Source: Adineta ricciae | Taxonomy: Eukaryota > Rotifera > Eurotatoria > Adinetida > Adinetidae | Direction: 5' to 3' | NCBI GenBank assembly: GCA_905250025.1 | Contig: CAJNOJ010000320.1 | Location: 20,374 to 84,373 of the forward strand | DNA length: 64,000 nt | Shown here: positions 34,101 to 44,231 of the stretch, one piece after another | How the letters are laid out: each line of letters begins with the position of its first letter | Numbering within the stretch: position 1 is the first letter of the stretch | Notes under the pieces: generated by a model | Told to the model about the DNA's origin: nothing | Database searches by the model: none | Seen by the model: the letters and a program-made list of their open reading frames with translations, nothing else | Translations under genes and position numbers: made by a program

Positions 34101-35343
34101 AAACGACTTACGTGAATGAAGCTTTGGCGTCATTGGGTTTGATGCAACGAACGTAATGAGGTTCGGTCGAATTCAATGCTGACATTAAACTTGTTAAAGA
34201 TTCACGAAACTATTAGAAAAGAAAAAGATTTTGTTTAGTTGAATTTTTCCAAGAAAAACAAAAGGATAAGTGTGCTTAGAACACCAAACAAAAGATATGC
34301 TTTTCAAGGAATGACAAAGAGAGTAGAAATATCACAAAAACCAACCTGTGAACCAAGTGAATAGCGCTGCAAAGATTATTTCTATCGATAAAAATCTCGT
34401 TCCTACAAAAACCGTTATTTACCTGCGATCCAACGGTTTTCTTTCTTTGTGCTTGAACTTTGGAAGCTGCTTGTAACGTTCCGGTTTTCTGCACTTGATA
34501 CGATTTCGCTGATGTCGAACCTTTTACTCCATCATCTTCTTCCAAGAATAATTGAACAACAAACTCCAACTAAAAACATCTTTCTTCGAATAAACACTTC
34601 TTCCCAAACGAGAAACTTACTTCACTTTCTTTCAACATTTTCAATTGATCTTCCAAAACTGTGTCTCGATTTTTCTCTAAAAATCCATCGATTGAATATT
34701 CCACTTTCTCAGCAAAATGATTGATGATAAACGTCGAATTTGCTGCTAGTTTTTTCGTTAAAAAATCCGGATGTTTGCCATGTTGACTCACTAATTTCCT
34801 ATGCCAGTTTTCGTCTGATCCTTTGGGCATCTGCGAAGAAAAAATCTTTTCTTTCTTTCAAACAAAAATTCTCAAACAAACTTTGCATTCTTCATCCAAC
34901 AAGTCTAAAATTCCTAGTTTATTTTCGATCAGATCAATGCACGGTTGATTATCATAAAATTGAATAAATGACCAAGTAATTTCTTCTTTCATATATTCTT
35001 CTTGTTCAAGTTTAAAAACGTGCTAAAACCAGTAACGAAATTCATGTTTTTCAACCGAAATAAGTTTTCTTACTTGACAAAACTGCTGTTGTAGCTTTTC
35101 ATTCGCGTAATTTATACAAAATTGTTCAAAGCTATTGATTTCAAATGTTTCGAAACTAAACGACAGCAGAAACTTTTGAAGAGAAGTTCCAAACAAAGAC
35201 TAAACTTACCCGTAAATGTCTAAAACTCCAATAAAGGACTGTCGTTGTCCCACATATTCTAAAGATTTATTTATTTCATTCACAATCCATCCGAACAACT
35301 GCGAATAGATATGTTTCGCCAGTGCATCTCGAGCAAACAGTGC
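31141..35343 (-). CDS. myo5: Class V myosin heavy chain, partial copy 2
   Basis: Same content and exon layout as copy 1: first visible exon at 35343 ([18 protein letters not shown]), motor C-terminal half, IQ region (~33770-33330), coiled coil, ending at ITDAVVLG with an intron donor GTATCTATT at ~31202. Differences from copy 1 are scattered single bases, many silent (for example APSD versus GPSD near 28455/32700, NDVEQ versus TKEIK-type changes near 32905), plus small intron indels such as a missing ~19 bp near 34100. Both reading frames remain open, which argues for two functional alleles or recent duplicates rather than decay. Motor N-terminus and DIL domain are missing here too. Confidence 0.9.
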
Positions 35344-35420
35344 CTTTCAAAAAGAAATTCATGAAAATCATTCATTCTTCGAACAATCTTTACTTGATTT
35401 AGATTTAATGTTGTATTAAC

Positions 35421-35421
35421 N
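35421..35421. other. Single-N assembly join
   Basis: To its right, 35422-35542 (121 bases) is identical to 41369-41489 inside NOM1 and differs at the next base (A versus G). Confidence 0.85.
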
Positions 35422-35542
35422 TTCAACTAGAAAGGTTCGTGCGGATGGTGTTAATTCGACGAAGTTGAAGTTCTTGAAAAGAAAGTATCATCATTTCATA
35501 TGTTCTGACAAGAAATTCAAACATACTTTAAATATGTTCAAC
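35422..35542 (-). pseudogene. 121-bp fragment identical to NOM1
   Basis: Encodes the NOM1 piece ELTPSARTFLVE on the minus strand and then stops at the N. Beyond 35542 the similarity to NOM1 is lost within about 15 bases. The exact 121-base length equals the overlap at two other joins, so this is probably an assembler overlap and not a gene duplicate. Confidence 0.7.
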
Positions 35543-35688
35543 ATAATCGATTTTGACATTGCATCGTTGACATATTTTGAGATAAATCAATAGTTGAATG
35601 CACAGTGAAATAGCAAAGATCAAGTGAAAACAATAAACGAATAAAATTTAAGGAAAATTGTAGAAGATCATTCCGTATTGGTTATGCT

Positions 35689-38572
35689 TCATTCTGATCG
35701 TCTGTGGAAATTGTGTTCATCGTCATCTTCTTCACCGGTGTCATCTTCGACAAGCATTAACCAATCAAAAAATTCCTTTACCGATTGGCATATCTGATTG
35801 TAATCATTTGATTCTTCTCCATTCACATTTTGAAACCATTCCAAAAACGCCCTATCGCTTACGCAATCTTCGTCATAGAACAAATCAAATAATGAACGAG
35901 CCATTTCTACAAATAGAAGAAAACGACAAATATGCAACATTTCAATTAAACTAATCTGATAGCAACTCACTTGGTGGGTGCTTTAATTTGATAACAAACG
36001 TTTGTATACCATTAATAGCTTGAACTTCTTTTTCTTTATCGTGATCAATAACAGATTTTAAAATATGGGCTCTTTGTTGTGCAGCTGATTGGTCTATTAT
36101 TGGATTATTTGACTCATGAACAGCGATGCACGACTCCAAATATGATAATACAATGTTGTGAATGTAATATTTATCCGATGGATTCATTTTCTAAAAGAAA
36201 CAAAGCCGTATGTTTTATTTCAGAGTCATTGCTCTGGAATTGAGCGCAAAGTTGAAACATTTTTCTTGATCTGATTCGTATGACTGATTCAAACTACATC
36301 TTCAACCATCAAAAAAAAGGAAAACTGATCAAAGTTCAGTGAAATAGTTTGAGGATCAACTCGAGAAGATTATTTTCTGTAGTATACAATTATTTGTGAA
36401 AACATAGAAGTAACGCTAAACGAAGCGAGTTTATTAACTATAATCCGAAAGGAAATTATCTTGAAGTTTCGAATGACGATATATCGACCTCTACTAACGC
36501 TCTTGACTGTCTCAATTGGTCTAATGAAATCTGTATTGATATCGGCTCATCTGTCTATTTCAATAGTCAACTTGAGTTAGAACACAATGCACATACTTCT
36601 TGAATATATCGATGAATGTCTTTCGTCTGTGCAGTCGAATCCACATGTTGTTCAGTAATCGTACGAAATAAATTAATCAAATTAACATCTGCGGAAGCTG
36701 AGTTTGTTGCGAAGGAAAATGTTGATGAGTGTGATACAGCAAGAAGTTGTGTAGCCGATGCTAAGGATTGGACTGTTTCATTGTCTTCGGATGTTGTTGG
36801 ATTCAATAACCAATCATAACTGGATAAAAATGGTTAATCAATCATGGCAGGTTTCAACAAGTCGTCGAATGTTAAGCCAGAAGATTTCCATAAACAAATA
36901 ACTTTTGATTTTGACTAAAGATAGAAACAAAAGAGATTTCATTACATATGAATTTTCAATCAATGTACAAATTAATCTCTCTCTTATTTTTTGACATAAC
37001 TTTACTTCTGTATAGAGTACTTACTGAAACATTTCGAGCACTTCTAATGATGCAGCCTATTATTTCTTTGGAATCTTCCGGAGATACTTTCTTCATAAGC
37101 TTCTTTAGTATCAGGATGTTTGTTGCTAAAGGTGCTTCGTCGATGACAATGAACATGCCAAGTAGTTCGCCCATATGCTGCCAAACAGGCCCCGAAAAAC
37201 GATCGAGTATTTCAAATAGGGATGATATTCTAAACAAAAAACAGCTATCAGAGGATGAAGCAAATGAGACGAACGACGTACCCATCAGCAATATGATCAA
37301 TGCTTAAGATCTGCTCTTTCCGAGCTAAATCTAATAAATGTCCCACAATAACCGCTATTTGTGGTTTCAATTGTAAAACATGCGTTATCAATTCACCGAC
37401 GAGTATTGTTCGATTGAGAAGAATAACACTTGATAAATCTTCAACAGCTACCTAAACAATCGAAAGGAAATTCAAAAATGTTGCAATAGGATATGCTCAT
37501 ACTAACTTGGAGGCGATCACTGTTGTTTCCATGTGTCGAACTTTCACCATAGTGTTTAACGAATGTATAGATAAATTGGGTTGCTGTCAGTGAACGTACG
37601 GATGGTGTTTCAGGTGCGACTGGATTAATTTCTAACCAGTTTTTTATCTTTTCACGATTATATGCATCCAATAAAATATCTAACAAACTGTTGACATATA
37701 ATCGACAATTATTTACGGCTTCGTCATTCAATCCAAATTCTTGCTGCCCAGGTCGAAGAATCCGGCCCGGAACTGACTAGTTCCAGGACCTTCCGGGGAT
37801 TTCATGGAAGCAGTATTCCGGCTACCGAATCCTTTCATCGCATTTAAAAGGTTTTATCGGCAACTAGGGAGAACCCGCCATAACCATTAGTCGGATACGG
37901 TTACCGGTTCCTTCAGTGGGATTCCGAGTATTTTCTCGTGGTTTCCAGCGCGGATACTATAAATATCCTGCGGGTTTTCACGGGAAATAAGCGGAATACT
38001 GCTTCCAGGAACGATCGTCCTGGGTGTTTCGATCTGGCATAGTTGAACGAGCTAAAGCAGTGTAAAGCCAAAATTCGATGGAACGGCCTTTTTTCATTAT
38101 TAAACTTTAATAATGACCCGTGGATACCCAAGTCGATCATTCCGGCGACTGGATCCGTTGAAATCTGAGTCGGTTCCGGTACAGCTCTTCTCGATTCCAG
38201 CAAGTTCCTTGCCACCGGATTCCGGCGGTAAGGAAATGGTCGGAAAACGAACCTAACCGGCCGGAACCGACCGTGTCATAATAACCTGGGCTGGATACTA
38301 CCAAATGTACGACCACATGCTGATGAGATGGCTCGTGACATAATTTTCTTGTTTATAAAAAAAATTCGTAACTGACCACGTTTTTCAATGATAGTTAAAT
38401 CTCGTCTGTCGAAAGCCAGTTCAATTTCCTTGACCAGTCGTAAGCTATTTCTGGGATTGCCAATATCCGATGGATTCAAACCAAAGCTTTTTAAACCATT
38501 AGGTTGATGTTTCGGGTAGATATGAGCTGTGGCGATTTGGATCGTTTGCTTGTCGGTTAAACCTAATACCAT
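35689..38572 (-). CDS. eIF4G-family C-terminal region (MA3 and W2-like)
   Basis: Several exons on the minus strand. 37731-37508 and 37440-37280 encode helices of an MA3-like HEAT domain (SLTATQFIYTFVKHYGES; ILLNRTILVGELITHVLQL; FEILDRFSGPVWQHMGELLG; TNILILKKLMKKVSPED). 36834-36580 reads YDWLLNPTTSEDNETV onward. 36187-35970 and 35904-35689 form a W2-type end: LKSVIDHDKEKEVQAINGIQ, then SLFDLFYDEDCVSDRAFLEW and a terminal acidic EEDDDE, as in eIF4G/DAP5 proteins (translation-initiation scaffolds that bind eIF4A or eIF2-type factors). Upstream exon 38572-38291 (SDIGNPRNSLRLVKEIELAF) would be continuous with the 37731 exon but for the mobile element at 37747-38290. Exact 5' end and some joins unresolved; the N-terminal MIF4G domain was not found. 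Confidence 0.6.
37747..38290. mobile_element. GC-rich CCCAGGT...ACCTGGG element, copy B, in an exon
   Basis: A 544-bp GC-rich block beginning CCCAGGTCGA and ending AATAACCTGGG (7-bp perfect inverted ends). It is flanked by CTG on both sides (TTGCTG / CTGGAT), a 3-bp target duplication. Removing the block plus one CTG on the minus strand joins TTTGGTAGTATCCAG to CAAGAATTTGG and gives a continuous frame (RTFGSIQ-QEFGLNDEAVNN). Its right 180 bp closely match copy C. No coding capacity. Confidence 0.7.
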
Positions 38573-38618
38573 ACATCGATTTCATTTGAGATCATAAAAG
38601 TTCATCACCGATTCCCTA

Positions 38619-38850
38619 CCCAGGTCGATCATTCCGGCACAGTTTTCGCCGATTCCAGCAAGTTCCGGCAGATTCCTTGCCGCCAGAATTGGACAGGAAA
38701 TATCCGATCAGTTCCTGACCGTTTCCAGCTCGAAGTTTGCAGGAAACGGCCGGGAAATGACTGGAACCTACGTTTGAACTTCCGGCGGCAAGGAAATGGT
38801 CGGAAAACCAACCTAACCAGCCGGAACCGACCGTGCCATAATAACCTGAG
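38619..38850. mobile_element. GC-rich CCCAGGT-ended element, copy C
   Basis: A 232-bp block beginning CCCAGGTCGATCATTCCGGC and ending CCATAATAACCTGAG, sharing with copy B the internal words GATTCCAGCAAGTTCC, AAGGAAATGGTCGGAAAAC and GCCGGAACCGACCGTG. It lies just upstream of the exon starting at 38572. No clear target duplication is visible. Confidence 0.65.
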
Positions 38851-39485
38851 TCATTATTTGCCCGAACAAGATTTAAATAAACTAAATCTAGAAAGAACAC
38901 GAATCATGCCTTCTAAGAACGATCAAATGAATCATAAAAAGTTTCAGGAAAATATTTTTGAGGTGCAAATAACAACAATTACATAACAAGATGATAATGA
39001 AAGAAAAGAATTGCCGTAGTATGTTTACGAAAGTCAGCACGCATGTAACTAATCTTCTTCGTAGCAGAGAGTAATGGGAAATGGAAGCCATATCATATGA
39101 TAAAAAGAACGATTGATTTTGTCGTTTTCATGTCATCATAAAGATTTATTACGACTCTCCAATTCACATGCAGATGCATTTGACCACACCAATAATTTGC
39201 TGTTTGTTTCATAATTGATACAGCATCGGTAGTACTTTCATTGATATAAGCCACTGTTTAAAATCCTCTTGATGTTTAATCTAGTCTTAAGGGTTGCAAT
39301 AATGATAATGGATTTTGCGCATAAATTGATTTTTAATCATTTAATTTGTGTCCTTTCTCAGAAAAAGATTTCGGCACAGACGTGTTCTTTTTCATGTACC
39401 AACGATTGCTCTCCGCTCTGGTTTGATGGGCACCGTCTACACTAAACAAAAAAAAACGTTTATCTCATTGTTTTTATTGAAGTAA
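38851..39485. other. Gene-free stretch
   Basis: Lies between the eIF4G-like gene's apparent 5' side and the next minus-strand gene end. A short exon-like piece (FLDLVYLNLVRAN, minus strand, ~38895-38851) abuts copy C and could be a 5' exon broken by it. Nothing else is supported. Confidence 0.35.
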
Positions 39486-40360
39486 CTAACAAAACAATGA
39501 GAACCAAGTAAATGGTGGAACTAGTATTGTTGCGCCATCAATACGATTTTCACTTGGAGCAGTCACTACAAAATGAAACTCATGCTGACCTCGCTCTATG
39601 ACAAAAGTTAGATGAACCTTTAACAACTTCTCATCAAATCGACCAGAATAACCAACACTTAGAACAGAAAAACTCCATGAAAGTATTACTTATCTAAAAA
39701 AATCCTACTTTCACAGGTAGACTTGGTGCTAACACTTTCCGTTCACTTTGCGTTTCCTCGGATAAATTATCAATACTTCGTACTCGTAGGATCACATACA
39801 ACTGAGTCAACAAAGTCTTACTTCAGAAAAGAAATTTGCTTCTCTAATCCTTTACCTTGGTTCCATCGTTCAGCAAACACGTACATTCTAGGATAAAAAG
39901 AAATCTTTGTTTATTAAATAAATCCCTACAATCAAACTTTTAAACAGCTTGTCTTATTGCATTATCCTCCATCCACTATCGATGCTATCAAATCATGCGA
40001 TATCAACAAAACCTAGTACAGTGTTCATTATGTATTCCACAGAATATACAAATTTCGCGACGAAAATGTACAATACCGAATGCATACACTCAAACCATCA
40101 CTTTCTTTTCTCTTTGGAGAAAAAAAGGGAAACCTTAAGCATTAGATTAATCTATCTTTCACCGAATGCTCAGAGATGGAAATAAGCTATCAACACCACC
40201 ACGACAACAACATAAATCAGCACACTATTGTCAAACATACCTTTGTATACAATTCTCGAACAGACATTCTTCACTCCACGACTTTAAGCACAATCCGATT
40301 GACAAATCAGTACCATCAAACACGAATGGATATTCTAATCTAGAAAAGAATTTACTATTT
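39486..40360 (-). CDS. Unrecognised spliced gene
   Basis: Minus-strand exons with consistent phases: ~40353-40248 (LEYPFVFDGTDLSIGLCLKS, ending in donor GTATGTTTG), ~39890-39859 (CTCLLNDGTK), then LYVILRVRSIDNLSEETQSE (~39810-39715), and a last exon reading SVGYSGRFDEKLLKVHLTFV, then PSENRIDGATILVPPFTWFS and stop at 39486. Between the last two exons the frame is not cleanly joined: only a ~15-bp gap (GTAGGATTTTTTTAG) separates PSLPVK from VILSWSFS, too short for an intron, so a base error or small deletion is possible. I do not recognise the family. Confidence 0.4.
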
Positions 40361-40458
40361 TTTCTTCCTGAATACAAAATCCTATTCATATAAACACTAT
40401 CTGACAATTGTTTATTCGAAGAATATATCACACACATCTGGAGAGATGCACAGTTAGT

Positions 40459-41145
40459 CTATCGCTTTCGCTTTCTGTTCATTCCACCATTGAGAACATT
40501 CGTTAGATCAGTTGTCATTCCTTGAATTTTCGGTGGTAACATTTGTTTGGTTTCATTGTTCACCAGTCGATCATAGTCTCGAAATGCTGCTTGTCCCAAC
40601 ATCAGCAAGATCTTCTCTTGTCTTTCGAATTTTCCAGTTTGTTGTTTCATACTTTCGTGATGATGATGATCACTCAACAAGATCAAATGAAAAGAAGCAT
40701 CCATGATCGAACGAAAGCGTTGTTGATATGTTTGTAACAATGTCATCGCAACTTGTCGTTTCTCATCAAAGTTCAGCTCGAGTAAATGACGTCCTTGTCG
40801 ATAGAAATGAGATGCTTGCTTGGCTAGATCAACGACCGATGCATCAGCTGCAAAAATCTGCCGTTGAATTCGTGAATAGATCAACGGAAGTTCAGGTAAC
40901 GATGCGAATCGTGTTTTGCAATTGCAGATCGAATAGATCATCCAGTAGGGAAGTTCGAGTTTGGTGTTGGCTGTCAATGATGAGAAGTTCTGTTCATCAG
41001 CATGATCTTTTTTCTCATCGTTCAACGTTGCTGTTGCTGATGAAGATTCGAGAAAGCCCAATTTTGGAATATCGACGAGTAGTTGACAGCGAATCCGTTC
41101 TTGCGTTGACAGAATATCGTCGATGGAAAAGTAATCTTCGTACAT
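40459..41145 (-). CDS. gins3: GINS complex subunit 3 (Psf3)
   Basis: Single-exon 228-aa frame. GINS is part of the CMG replicative helicase (Cdc45-MCM-GINS). The N-terminus YEDYFSIDDILSTQERIRC matches Psf3 (SLDDILMSHEKLP in human), followed by PKLGFLE, the TKLELPYWM motif (human SKLELPLWL), LPLIYSRIQRQIFAADASVV (human LPKIYQEGWRTVFSADPNVV), HFYRQGRHLL and LLQTYQQRFRSIMDAS. The C-terminus ends in NRKRKR, a nuclear signal like human YKKRK. Length is close to the family's (about 216). It starts 25 bp after the NOM1 stop on the same strand, with a splice acceptor TGTTTTAG directly against the ATG, pointing to an operon with trans-splicing. Confidence 0.93.
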   Translation of the reverse strand: MYEDYFSIDDILSTQERIRCQLLVDIPKLGFLESSSATATLNDEKKDHADEQNFSSLTANTKLELPYWMIYSICNCKTRFASLPELPLIYSRIQRQIFAADASVVDLAKQASHFYRQGRHLLELNFDEKRQVAMTLLQTYQQRFRSIMDASFHLILLSDHHHHESMKQQTGKFERQEKILLMLGQAAFRDYDRLVNNETKQMLPPKIQGMTTDLTNVLNGGMNRKRKR

Positions 41146-41170
41146 CTAAAACACAGTAACAAAACAAGTT
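41146..41170 (-). promoter_or_regulatory. Candidate trans-splice acceptor between NOM1 and GINS3
   Basis: Reading the minus strand from the NOM1 stop: a T-rich tract (TTTTGTTACTGTGTTTTAG) ends in AG immediately before the GINS3 ATG (AG at 41147-41146). There is no room for a promoter. Spliced-leader trans-splicing is established in bdelloid rotifers, so this is best read as the outron acceptor of a downstream operon gene. Confidence 0.6.
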
Positions 41171-44100
41171 TTATTCATCGGACAACTGATTGATGGCAAT
41201 CTGACAACGACGATGAACTAAATCGGAGAAGTTGGACTTTTTCAAGATGAAATGAGAGAGAAACAATCGAAAGGCTTCTTTAACAAATTTATAATTTTGT
41301 GTTGATGAAAACTGAAAAATGTTCTTCAACGATGCATCGTCGGTGTTTTCGAAGAGTTTGACAAACAATTCAACTAGAAAGGTTCGTGCGGATGGTGTTA
41401 ATTCGACGAAGTTGAAGTTCTTGAAAAGAAAGTATCATCATTTCATATGTTCTGACAAGAAATTCAAACATACTTTAAATATGTTCAACGTAATCGATTT
41501 TGATACTAATAATTGTGATAATGCTGTGCCAAAGTTTGCTAACTGTTGATCACTCAGTAATGAAAGGTCTTTAAATCGATCCCATGTATGATATTGCAAG
41601 GAAATCTAAAGAATTCCATTAAGAAAAAAGTACGCAAAACGTAATGTTTACTTGAAATCGACGATCATACGCGCAAAATCGTTGGAGAATTAATGTATAA
41701 TATGGATTATACGTTTTTTCATGTAAACAACAATGAACCGTCACCTGAATTGAAAGTGAAAATTCATGAAATACTTCTGAAAGCAAAAAATTCTACTTAC
41801 ATGAATGATTTCTCGTTCTTGTACTTTATTCAAATTCAGTTTATGAAGTTTTTCGACAGCATCATCACAATCCTATGAAAATGAAAAAAAATCTCAACAT
41901 CATGTTCTTTAGTATTCTCACTGGAGCAAAAATCTCTTCTCTAGTTTCATAGGAATAGAATCAAGGACAAATTCCACACACTCGCTTTTAATAGAAAAAG
42001 AAGTAAATCCCGAATACTTATTTCTCTCTGTGGATGTATAATCACAAGGAAAAAAACAAAAAAGACCGTTGTTTCCTTTCCCTATTTCATATTTCTACTT
42101 ATTATCTACTTTGTGTTTATTTGATCATTAGTTTATGTGTTCTCCTTCCTTTATCAATATAACAAGCGCATTAGTTTTTAACGCTTATTCACTCTCTTTC
42201 CATCTTCCGTTTCACATATCGAGTATTCTGTCAGCATGACAAACTAACTCATATTTTCTTTTTCAAAACTACCACGCCCAATAACATATTGTTTTCTAAA
42301 TGACGTATATCGAATGTTTGTGAAGTGCACAATCATCGATGAATCATATTTTCTCTTGTTGTAATAAAGATTGTCGGTTTACCTCACTGGTTAATAAAGT
42401 TCCAAAGATGAATCGTCTAATATCGGTGTTCATATGTTGTTGTTTAGCTAGTTTACGAATTTTCTCGTTAAACAATTCTTCTCCTTTATTCTTCTTCCTC
42501 TTTTCATTGTCTGGAATATTTTGTTTTTGCCACGCTGAACCGACAATCCACCATCGTCCTTGTTCTTTTGCATTTAGAAAATCCTCCAAACCAACATTTA
42601 ACATATTTGCTTGTTGTACAGTTTTATCTTTGACTAAATTTCGATAAACTTTTCTTAATCGATCAATTCGATCAGGTTCGAAACCACCGGGTAGTTTTCT
42701 CACATCGTTGTTTTTCAAACTTTTTATCGTATCCATCATAAATTCTAATCGTTTCGATGATGAGGAAATCAACGTTGACGACGAACACTTCGTTCGTAAT
42801 TCTTGAAGAAAATTTTTCAATTGTAATGGATCATCCTTACGTAAAACGAATCCAGTTGTTTTTAATAGAAGAAGAATTAATTCTAAACGTTTTTCATTGA
42901 TTTGTTCAACATTTAATAAATACCGAGCAAGATCAAAGAGAATTTTTCCATTTGTCATGTAAAATGCGTAAGTATATGAAAAGAATCGGATTAAATTATC
43001 AGTGATTTTAATTGATACATCATCATTGATATGTTCGATGAAAAGTTGGACGAAATTTTCGAGTAAATACGATCCGATTTCTAAACCAACATTTGCATGA
43101 AGAAGACAGGCAAATAACGCATATTCAGCAAGGAAATTTTCACCAGTCAGGGACTGAGATGATACGAGACTGTCGTGATATAATTGATATAAAGATGTAT
43201 TCATCGATGCACGAGATTGAGAACGATAAAGTGTTTCGATTTCAATTAAAATTGAAGATAAATTCTTTTCACTTAAACGATTTAATTGACCTTGAAGACG
43301 ACGTTTTAATTCTATCAATGAATTCTCTTCAGATGAATTTAATTTTTGACGCAGAGCAGGAGGAATATACGTTGAACCTAAAATATATTCCAAAAGAAAA
43401 TTATTCACTGAATTTATAATGAAATTTCAAGTACCACAATGATTATATACAAAAAATGACGAGAGGAGAATCAATAATGTTTACTATTGCGGAAAGAATT
43501 CAATGTGTGGTTCTATTCTCAAATTTAATGCATTCTTATATCTGCGTTTTGACTTACTTGAATTACTTTTAACAACATTGCCCTTCGCATCAACTGTTCG
43601 TCCATAAATATCTTCTTTTAAGGTGAATGTCTCCTCCTCCTTATTGGAATCATCATCATCATCTTCTTCTTCTTCATCGAAACCATTATCTTGTCCTTCG
43701 TCGTCAGAATCTTCTTCTTCTTCTTCTTCATCGTAGTCCATTGAATCTTCATCATCAATCATTTCTCTTTGAACATCTTCGTTAAACTTGACTAATGATG
43801 TTTTTTTCTTCTTAGTTTTCTCTTCTAATTTTTCTTTTTCATTGGCCAATTTCACTCTTTCTTTTTGTTTTTTCGCCAACCATTGTTGATCTTCATCTTC
43901 TTCATCATACCACGCGTTTCCTTCTCCATCTCCTGCAAATCGAATAATAAAAAACGATTATTTTAATGAAAACGACTTACCTTCAGTTTGCATAATTTCC
44001 TTTCTTTTATCTCTATCACAGAAGTCCAGAAGGAAATCGAGTCCATCATCGATAAAACCACGTAAATAAGTTTTCCGATCGGATTTAATTCCTAGAAGTT

Positions 44101-44176
44101 TTTCTAATTTTTTTATATTTCCATCTTCAACTTCGTTATCTTCGATTAAATTTCTTCGATGATGCTCTTTCGCTGC
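41171..44176 (-). CDS. nom1: NOM1 nucleolar MIF4G-domain protein, 5' truncated
   Basis: NOM1 (yeast Sgd1) acts in nucleolar small-subunit ribosome biogenesis and binds eIF4A-type helicases and PP1. Exons: 44176-43982 (KLLGIKSDRKTYLRGFIDDG), ~43932-43555 (coiled, then an acidic block DYDEEEEEEDSDDEG, and DIYGRTVDAKGNVV), 43390-42381 (TYIPPALRQ, the MIF4G domain with LKRRLQGQLNRLSEKNL, LILLLLKTTGFVLRKDDPL, GRWWIVGSAW, MNTDIRRFIFGTLL), then after the largest intron (~500 bp) 41878-41806 (KVQEREIIH), ~41700 (LQRFCAYDRRFQ) and the MA3 end (QYHTWDRFKDL; FRLFLSHFILKKSNF) to stop 41171. Matches human NOM1 throughout. The 5' end is lost at the N at 44231. First gene of a likely two-gene operon with GINS3. 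Confidence 0.93.
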
Positions 44177-44230
44177 CTAAATAAAGTCATAAACAAAAGA
44201 CTTCAAATGAATTGTCGATTTCACCTCTTC

Positions 44231-44231
44231 A
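44231..44231. other. Single-N assembly join
   Basis: Interrupts the NOM1 gene in the intron upstream of its first visible exon. The sequence to the right shows no NOM1 similarity, so the real 5' end of NOM1 is elsewhere. I found no second copy of the following 121 bases inside this window. Confidence 0.75.

Larger units (their letters stand above)
26940..35420. repeat. Two ~4.2-kb near-identical units in direct order
   Basis: 26940-31139 and 31141-35420 carry the same myosin V segment in the same orientation, each bounded by a single N and each lacking the same two gene ends. The matching truncation points are what separate assembly of two haplotypes would give. Confidence 0.85.

Noticed and set aside
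26940-35420. Genuine recent tandem duplication of myosin V
   Set aside because: Not excluded, but matching truncation points, single Ns and the 121-base overlap make separate haplotype contigs the better explanation.
35422-35542. NOM1 exon duplication
   Set aside because: Length equals the 121-base overlap seen at two other joins; better explained as an assembly overlap.
37747-38290. Element as an introner (self-made intron) removed by splicing
   Set aside because: GT in CCCAG|GT and AG in GGGCAG| exist, but removal leaves CCCAG and shifts the frame; only exact excision restores it.
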